Source of the DNA: Streptomyces sp. PsTaAH-137
Lineage (GTDB): Bacteria > Actinomycetota > Actinomycetes > Streptomycetales > Streptomycetaceae
Reading direction: 5' to 3'
Assembly (NCBI RefSeq): GCF_003259365.1
Contig: NZ_QLLY01000003.1
Location: forward strand, 62,001 to 126,000
Length of the DNA stretch: 64,000 nucleotides
Below are positions 59,006 through 64,000 of this stretch, piece after piece (the stretch's first letter is position 1; the number at the start of each line of letters is the position of its first letter). The position numbers were made by a program, and so were the translations under genes. The notes beneath the pieces were generated by a model, which ran no database searches, had not been told where the DNA came from, and saw nothing but the letters and a program-made list of their open reading frames with translations.

Positions 59006-59791
59006 ATGCCTGCTGCACATGAGAAGATGATGAAAATACGAAGAGGGTTCCGGACGGCGGCCGTCATCGCCGCCGCCGGAGCCCTCTCCGTCGGCCTGAG
59101 CGGCTGCACGACGTACGACACGTCCAAGCCGAGCGCCGCCCGCGCGGCCGACGCGAAGCCCGCCGCCGCCTTCGGCACGGTCGACTGCCGCCGAGCCAAG
59201 TGCGTCGCGCTCACCTTCGACGCGGGCCCCAGCGAGAACAGCCCCCGGCTGCTCGACATCCTCAAGGAGAAGAAGGTCCCGGCGACCTTCTTCCTGCTCG
59301 GCAAGAACCACATCGCCGAACATCCCGACCTGGTGAAGCGGATGGCGCGCGAGGGACACGAACTCGCCAGCCACACCTGGGACCACAAGATCCTCACGGA
59401 CATCGACGACGACGCGGTCCGGGACGAGTTCAGGCGCACCGACGACGCCGTGGAGAAGCTCACCGGCAAGCGCCCCACGCTGATGCGTCCGCCGCAGGGT
59501 CGCACCAACGACCACGTGAGCGAGCTGGCCGAGGAAGAGGGTCTGGCGCAGGTCCTGTGGGACGTGACGACGAAGGACTACACGCTGCCGCCGTCGAGGA
59601 CGATCACCGAGCGGGCCGTGACGCAGACGCACAGGGACTCGATCATCCTGCTGCACGACATCTACAAGAACACCGTGCCCGCGGTGCCCGCGATCATCGA
59701 CCGGCTCAAGGCGAAGGGCTACGTCTTCGTGACGGTCCCCCAGCTCCTCGCGCCGGGCAAGGCCGAACCGGGCAAGATCTACAAGCCCTGA
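59006..59791 (+). CDS. Lipoprotein polysaccharide deacetylase (NodB domain)
   Basis: The protein (261 residues from the ATG at 59006) has a basic N terminus, a hydrophobic stretch and lipobox LSGC (Cys34), then a NodB domain: motif 1 ALTFDAGP, motif 2 HTWDH, motif 3 RPPQGRTND and the late motif ILLHD. In motif 1 the usual second Asp (DDGP), a metal ligand in many members, is Ala. It would deacetylate peptidoglycan or chitin-like N-acetylglucosamine polymers. Alternative starts at 58997 (GTG) and 59027 or 59030 (ATG) exist. The absence of a ribosome-binding site before 59006 and the nearby -10 box suggest a leaderless message. Confidence 0.88.
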   Translation: MPAAHEKMMKIRRGFRTAAVIAAAGALSVGLSGCTTYDTSKPSAARAADAKPAAAFGTVDCRRAKCVALTFDAGPSENSPRLLDILKEKKVPATFFLLGKNHIAEHPDLVKRMAREGHELASHTWDHKILTDIDDDAVRDEFRRTDDAVEKLTGKRPTLMRPPQGRTNDHVSELAEEEGLAQVLWDVTTKDYTLPPSRTITERAVTQTHRDSIILLHDIYKNTVPAVPAIIDRLKAKGYVFVTVPQLLAPGKAEPGKIYKP

Positions 59792-59826
59792 CGGCGCCGG
59801 CGGTCCCGCGGGCCTAGCATCGCGGT

Positions 59827-60261
59827 ATGACCGCCCGGATCCGTATCGTCCGCGACACCCCGCTCAGCCCCGACGAGGCCTGGCTGCGGCTGACCGACTG
59901 GGAGCGGCACGGCGATGTCGTGCCCCTGACCCGGGTCACCGTGACCACCCCGCCGCCGACGGCCGCGGGCACGGTGTTCGTGGCCCGCACCGGCACCGCC
60001 CGCCGGATCGGCTTCGACGACCCGATGGAGGTCGTCGCCTGGGAGCCCCCGCACCGCTGCCGCCTGGAGAAGCACGGCCGTGTGGTCACCGGCTGGGCGG
60101 AGTTCGAGGTCCGGCCGCTCGACGGCGGCGGGTCCCGGGTGGAATGGCGCGAGGAACTGGCGGTGTGGGGGCTGCCGAAGGCGGCCGATCCGGTGCTCAG
60201 GACCGCCGGGCAGTGGATGTTCGGGCGGGCGGTGGCGGGGTTGCTGCGGGACGGGGGCTGA
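59827..60261 (+). CDS. SRPBCC-fold protein
   Basis: The 144-residue protein starts MTARIRIVRDTPLSPDEAWLRLTDWERHGDVVPLTRV, the usual first strand and helix of SRPBCC/polyketide-cyclase-like proteins, and ends with a long helix (LRTAGQWMFGRAVAGLL). It is not closely similar to the SRPBCC protein at 16621-17058. The gene is downstream of the deacetylase gene on the same strand with a 35-base gap and may be co-transcribed. The ligand is unknown. Confidence 0.85.
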   Translation: MTARIRIVRDTPLSPDEAWLRLTDWERHGDVVPLTRVTVTTPPPTAAGTVFVARTGTARRIGFDDPMEVVAWEPPHRCRLEKHGRVVTGWAEFEVRPLDGGGSRVEWREELAVWGLPKAADPVLRTAGQWMFGRAVAGLLRDGG

Positions 60262-60291
60262 TGCCTTACGTCCGCCGAGCCCTCACCCCCG

Positions 60292-61440
60292 TCAGGCCAC
60301 CGACCCGATCCGCGCCGTGGCCCCCGCCTCGTGATGGATCGGTGTGTGCGCCCCGGTGAGCGAGACCCCGCTGCCGCCGCGCCGGGCGGCCACGATCTCC
60401 GAGGCGATGGAGACCGCCACCTCCTCCGGGGTGCGGGCGCCGAGGTCGAGGCCGATGGGTGAGCGCAGGCGGGACAGTTCGAGTTCGTTGACGCCCACGT
60501 CCCGCAGGCGCTCGTTGCGGGCCAGGTGGGTGCGGCGGGAGCCCATGGCTCCGATGTACGCGACGGGGAGCCGCAGCGCGAGCTGCAGCAGCGGGACGTC
60601 GAACTTCGCGTCGTGGGTGAGGACGCACAGCACGGTGCGGCCGTCGACCTCGGTGCGGGCCAGGTACTTGTGCGGCCACTCGACGACGATCTCGTCGGCG
60701 TCGGGGAACCGTGCGGCCGTCGCGAAGACGGGCCGGGCGTCGCACACGGTGACGCGGTAGCCGAGGAACCTGCCCATCCGGACCAGCGCCGACGCGAAGT
60801 CGATCGCGCCGAACACGATCATGCGGGGCGGCGGGACGGACGACTCGATCAGCAGGGTGAGCGGTGCTCCGCAGCGCGAGCCCTGCTCACCGATCTCCAG
60901 GGTGGCGGTGCGGCCGGCGTCGAGGTGCGCGGTCGCCTCCGCCGCCACGGTGCGGTCCAGCTCGGGATGGGCGCCGAACCCGCCCTCGTACGAGCCGTCG
61001 GGCCGGACGAGCAGTGCCCGGCCCATCAGTTCGGCGGGGCCCGCCACGATCCGGGCGAGCGCCGCCGCCGTCCCCCGTGCGGCGGCGGCGAGCGCGGACC
61101 CGACCACCTCACGGAGGGCCTCGTCCGAGGCACGTACCGGGGTGACGAGGATGTCGATCACGCCGCCGCAGGTGAGCCCGACGGCGAACGCGTCGTCGTC
61201 GCTGTAGCCGAACCGTTCGAGGACGGGTTCGCCGTCCTCCAGGGCCTGTCGGCACAGTTCGTAGACCGCGCCCTCCACGCAGCCGCCGGAGACCGAGCCG
61301 ATCGCGGTGCCCTCGCTGTCGACGGCGAGCGCCGCTCCCGGTTGCCGGGGCGCGCTGCCGCCGACGGCCACCACGGTGGCCACGGCGAAGTCGCGTCCCT
61401 GCTCGACCCACCGGTCGAGCTCTTCGGCGATGTCCAGCAT
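60292..61440 (-). CDS. xdhC: XdhC/CoxI-family molybdenum cofactor-insertion protein
   Basis: The 382-residue protein has the N-terminal XdhC domain (AVGGSAPRQPGAALAVDSEG, SVSGGCVEGAVYE) and a C-terminal Rossmann domain (PRMIVFGAIDFASALVRMG, DARPVF, MGSRRTHLARNERL). XdhC binds the molybdenum cofactor, delivers it to xanthine dehydrogenase and may be needed for its sulfuration. It is the last gene on this strand after the NCS2 permease and the xanthine dehydrogenase gene, consistent with a purine-oxidation cluster. Confidence 0.93.
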   Translation of the reverse strand: MLDIAEELDRWVEQGRDFAVATVVAVGGSAPRQPGAALAVDSEGTAIGSVSGGCVEGAVYELCRQALEDGEPVLERFGYSDDDAFAVGLTCGGVIDILVTPVRASDEALREVVGSALAAAARGTAAALARIVAGPAELMGRALLVRPDGSYEGGFGAHPELDRTVAAEATAHLDAGRTATLEIGEQGSRCGAPLTLLIESSVPPPRMIVFGAIDFASALVRMGRFLGYRVTVCDARPVFATAARFPDADEIVVEWPHKYLARTEVDGRTVLCVLTHDAKFDVPLLQLALRLPVAYIGAMGSRRTHLARNERLRDVGVNELELSRLRSPIGLDLGARTPEEVAVSIASEIVAARRGGSGVSLTGAHTPIHHEAGATARIGSVA

Positions 61441-61484
61441 GTCTCGGTCTCCTTAACGGATACGCGGTGGATGGCGGGCGGGCG

Positions 61485-62936
61485 CTACTTGACGCCCAGC
61501 CAGCTCTCGATGGGGTGCAGGCCGAAGTAGACGAGGAAGACGAGGGTCAGCACCCACATGAAGGCGCCGATCTCGCGGAACTTCCCCTGCGCGGCCTTGA
61601 TCGCGGTGTACGAGATGACTCCGGCGCCGACGCCGGCCGTGATCGAGTAGGTGAACGGCATCAGGGCGACGGTGAGGAACACCGGCACGGCCACGGCCCG
61701 GTCGGACCAGTCCACGTGCCGGGCGTTCTGCATCATCATGGCGCCGATGACGACGAGCGCGGCGGCGGCCACCTGGCCGGGCACGATCTGCGCGAGCGGC
61801 GTGAAGAACAGGCCGAGGGCGAAGAACAGGCCGGTGACGACCGAGGACAGGCCCGTGCGGGCGCCCTCGCCGACGCCGGTCGCCGACTCGATGAAGACGG
61901 TCTGCCCGGAGGCGCCGGCCACACCGCCGATCGCGCCGCCCGCGCCGTCGATGAACAGCGCCTTGGACAGGCCCGGCATGCGGCCCTTGTCGTCGGCGAG
62001 CTTGGCCTCGGTGCCGACGCCGATGATGGTGGCCATCGCGTCGAAGAAGCCGGCGAGCACCAGGGTGAAGACGATCATGCCGACGGTCATGCCGCCGATG
62101 GAGTCCCAGCCGCCGAACTCGACGTGGCCGAAGAGTCCGAAGTCGGGCATGGAGACGGCGCTGCCCGACAGCTCGGGCGGGCTGCCGCCCCAGACCTTGG
62201 GGCTGAGGTCGAAGGCCGCGTTGACGATGACGGCGAGGATGGTGCCGACGACGATGCCGATCAGGATCGCGCCGGGGATGTTGCGCGCCTGGAGCATGAA
62301 GATGAGCAGCAGGGTGACGCTGAAGAGCAGCACGGGCCAGCCGGAGAGCTGACCGCCGGTACCGAGGGTGACCGGGTTGCCCTTGCCGACGAACCCGGCG
62401 TTGACCAGGCCGATCAGGGCGATGAACATGCCGATGCCGATGGTGATGCCGTGCTTCAGGGCGAGCGGTATCGCGTTCATGATGATCTCGCGGAGCCCGG
62501 TGACGACGAGCAGCACGATCACGACGCCGTACAGCACGCACATGCCCATGGCCTGCGGCCACGTCATGTTGGGTGCCACCTGGGTGGCGAGGACTCCGGA
62601 GACGGACAGTCCCGCGGCGAGGGCGAGCGGGACCTTGCCGACGAAGCCCATCAGGAGGGTGCACACGGCGGCGGCGAGCGCGGTGGCCGTGATCAGTCCG
62701 GCGTGGCTGAGCTTGTTGCCGTCCACGTCGGGGCCGCCGAGCAGCAGCGGGTTGAGCAGGAGGATGTAACACATCGCCATGAAGGTGGTGATGCCGCCGC
62801 GCACCTCACGCGCGAACGTCGAGCCTCGCTCGGAGATGTGGAAGTAGCGGTCGAGCCAAGACCGGCCGGAGGGCTGGCGCGTTCCCGCGCCCGCGTCCTC
62901 CGCGGTGGTCTTCGGCTCCACGGACTGCTGGGTCAT
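61485..62936 (-). CDS. NCS2/AzgA-type purine permease
   Basis: The 483-residue protein has an N-terminal tail of about 45 residues and some 12 membrane segments, with the NCS2/AzgA pattern GGITTFMAMCYILLLNP and the late GVGEGARTGLSSVVTG (which contains the conserved E-x-A-T/R-T-G motif). It should import a purine such as hypoxanthine, adenine or guanine by proton symport. The start at 62936 (MTQQSV) is preferred to the upstream 63011. It sits between xanthine dehydrogenase and xdhC, so uptake and oxidation of purines are likely coupled. Confidence 0.92.
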   Translation of the reverse strand: MTQQSVEPKTTAEDAGAGTRQPSGRSWLDRYFHISERGSTFAREVRGGITTFMAMCYILLLNPLLLGGPDVDGNKLSHAGLITATALAAAVCTLLMGFVGKVPLALAAGLSVSGVLATQVAPNMTWPQAMGMCVLYGVVIVLLVVTGLREIIMNAIPLALKHGITIGIGMFIALIGLVNAGFVGKGNPVTLGTGGQLSGWPVLLFSVTLLLIFMLQARNIPGAILIGIVVGTILAVIVNAAFDLSPKVWGGSPPELSGSAVSMPDFGLFGHVEFGGWDSIGGMTVGMIVFTLVLAGFFDAMATIIGVGTEAKLADDKGRMPGLSKALFIDGAGGAIGGVAGASGQTVFIESATGVGEGARTGLSSVVTGLFFALGLFFTPLAQIVPGQVAAAALVVIGAMMMQNARHVDWSDRAVAVPVFLTVALMPFTYSITAGVGAGVISYTAIKAAQGKFREIGAFMWVLTLVFLVYFGLHPIESWLGVK

Positions 62937-63049
62937 GGTGCCTCGTTTCCCAAGGTTCAAAGGGGCACCCGCGAACATCACGACGGAGCGCGGGTTTTGG
63001 GATGGCTGCACGACCCGGGGGACGGCCCGAGGCGCAAGTGGGGGGGGAG

Positions 63050-63081
63050 GCGGGGTGCCGGTACTGGGGCCGGCACCCCGC
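63050..63081. terminator. Hairpin after the xanthine dehydrogenase gene
   Basis: GCGGGGTGCCGG (63050-63061) and CCGGCACCCCGC (63070-63081) are perfect complements with an 8-base loop. The hairpin lies 12 bases after the gene's stop codon on the minus strand and separates it from the permease transcript. Confidence 0.75.
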
Positions 63082-63092
63082 GCTGGACGGGG

Positions 63093-64000
63093 CTAGGCCG
63101 AGGCCGTGCCCGTCAGGTGCTCGGGGCGGACCGGGGTCCGGTCGAGCTGGAGGCCCGTCGCGTTCCGGATGGCCGCGAGGACCGCCGGGGTGGACGACAG
63201 GGTCGGTGCCTCGCCGATGCCGCGCAGCCCGTACGGGGCGTGCTCGTCGGCGAGTTCGAGCACGTCGACCGGGATGGTCGGCGTGTCGAGGATCGTGGGG
63301 AGCAGGTAGTCCGTGAAGGAGGGGTTGCGCACCTTCGCGGTCTTGGGGTCGACGACGATCTCCTCCATCACCGCGATGCCCATGCCCTGGAGGGTGCCGC
63401 CCTGGATCTGGCCGACGACGGACAGCGGGTTGAGCGCCTTGCCGACGTCCTGGGCGCAGGCCAGTTCGATGACCTTGACCAGGCCGAGCTCGGTGTCGAC
63501 CTCGACGACGGCGCGGTGCGCGGCGAACGAGTACTGCACGTGCCCGTTGCCCTGCCCGGTGCGCAGGTCGAAGGCTTCGGTGGGGCGGTGCCGCCACTCC
63601 TCCTCGACCTCGACGGACTCGCCCTCCAGGACGTCGACGAGGTCGGCGAGGACCTCGCCGCCGTCGGTGACGACCTTGCCGCCCTCCAGGAGGAGTTCGG
63701 CGGTGGCCCAGGCCGGGTGGTAGGTGCCCATCTTGCGGCGCCCGATCTCCAGCACCTTCTCGCGCACCAGCTCGCAGGCGTTCTTGACGGCGCCTCCGGT
63801 GACGTACGTCTGCCGGGAGGCGGACGTCGATCCCGCCGAGCCGACCTGGGTGTCGGCGGGGTGGATGGTGACCTGGGCGACGCCCAGCTCGCTGCGGGCG
63901 ATCTGCGCGTGGACGGTGATGCCGCCCTGGCCGACCTCCGCCATGGCGGTGTGGACGGTGGCGACGGCCTCACCGCCGACCACCTCCATGCGCACCTTGG
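63093..64000 (-). CDS. Xanthine dehydrogenase molybdopterin-binding subunit, C-terminal part (cut by window end)
   Basis: The last 302 or so residues of a xanthine dehydrogenase-type large subunit are present. They include the cofactor-binding segment EVGQGGITVHAQIARSELG, the ACAQDVGKALNPLSVVGQIQGG loop and the ending YGLRGIGEAP, whose Glu is the conserved catalytic base. The 5' part lies beyond 64000. The gene is probably the last of an xdh operon reading leftward, followed by the permease and xdhC. It oxidises hypoxanthine and xanthine to urate. Confidence 0.93.
   Translation of the reverse strand, partial: KVRMEVVGGEAVATVHTAMAEVGQGGITVHAQIARSELGVAQVTIHPADTQVGSAGSTSASRQTYVTGGAVKNACELVREKVLEIGRRKMGTYHPAWATAELLLEGGKVVTDGGEVLADLVDVLEGESVEVEEEWRHRPTEAFDLRTGQGNGHVQYSFAAHRAVVEVDTELGLVKVIELACAQDVGKALNPLSVVGQIQGGTLQGMGIAVMEEIVVDPKTAKVRNPSFTDYLLPTILDTPTIPVDVLELADEHAPYGLRGIGEAPTLSSTPAVLAAIRNATGLQLDRTPVRPEHLTGTASA

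Noticed and set aside
1..64000. Mobile elements, integrase, attachment sites, CRISPR arrays, tRNA or rRNA genes
   Set aside because: No transposase, recombinase, regularly spaced repeats or tRNA-like cloverleaf was recognised. The accessory regions are inferred from gene content only.

Overview
The window reads as chromosomal DNA from a Streptomyces or a very close relative. GC content is very high with strong third-position G/C bias. GTG and TTG starts are frequent, overlapping ATGA/GTGA stop-start junctions are common, and many products belong to families typical of streptomycetes (DUF5133, DUF6328, DUF4232, the large sigma-B-type regulator set, EccC with an FHA-like N terminus). No tRNA, rRNA, CRISPR array, transposase, integrase or attachment site was seen, and no stretch longer than about 300 bases lacks a gene. 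The right end is cut inside a xanthine dehydrogenase gene.

Region 1 (1-22.2 kb) is dominated by partner-switching signalling. It holds five STAS proteins (four antagonist-like proteins plus RsbS), a sixth STAS domain in RsbR, four stand-alone anti-sigma-type ATPases, a sigma-B-family sigma factor (19942-20814), and a six-gene operon, rsbR-rsbS-rsbT-kinase/phosphatase-hybrid histidine kinase-response regulator/PP2C (16453 down to 10393), in which every junction overlaps by 4 bases. Two GNNT-N15-GGGTAC promoters of the Streptomyces sigma-B type lie before the sigma gene and before an SRPBCC gene. Interspersed are a secreted GH87 alpha-1,3-glucanase-like enzyme, a lipoprotein sulfatase, a DUF4232 lipoprotein, a DUF6328/response regulator/histidine kinase operon and an AraC-type regulator.

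Region 2 (22.3-33.9 kb) is a type VII secretion effector island. It has two small helical proteins without a WxG motif but each ending in F-x-x-x-D, a 236-residue accessory protein that may be an Eag-like chaperone, and a 1514-residue RHS toxin with a helical N terminus, two hydrophobic hairpins and a C-terminal DNA/RNA non-specific endonuclease. A convergent eccC and a membrane protein gene follow. No immunity gene is evident next to the nuclease. An ECF sigma factor and a LamG-domain membrane protein follow.

Region 3 (35.5-50.8 kb) is a carbohydrate-utilisation regulon: an RraA-like protein, GH29 fucosidase, heparinase II/III-like lyase, an ABC importer without its own ATPase, a secreted right-handed beta-helix protein, a GntR regulator, a CE7 acetyl esterase, a fuconolactonase-type amidohydrolase, an unassigned toroid-like protein and an aldo/keto reductase. 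A 17-base palindrome, CCATCG-N5-CGATGG, is repeated before every transcription unit and probably defines the regulon. The enzymes suggest use of a fucose-containing, acetylated, acidic polysaccharide.

Region 4 (50.8-64 kb) holds a DoxX protein, membrane proteins of unknown role, a pair of FluC/CrcB fluoride-channel genes, a secreted multidomain GH3 beta-glucosidase, a lipoprotein polysaccharide deacetylase with a possibly leaderless promoter, an SRPBCC protein, and a purine catabolism block (xdhC, an NCS2 permease and the end of a xanthine dehydrogenase gene).
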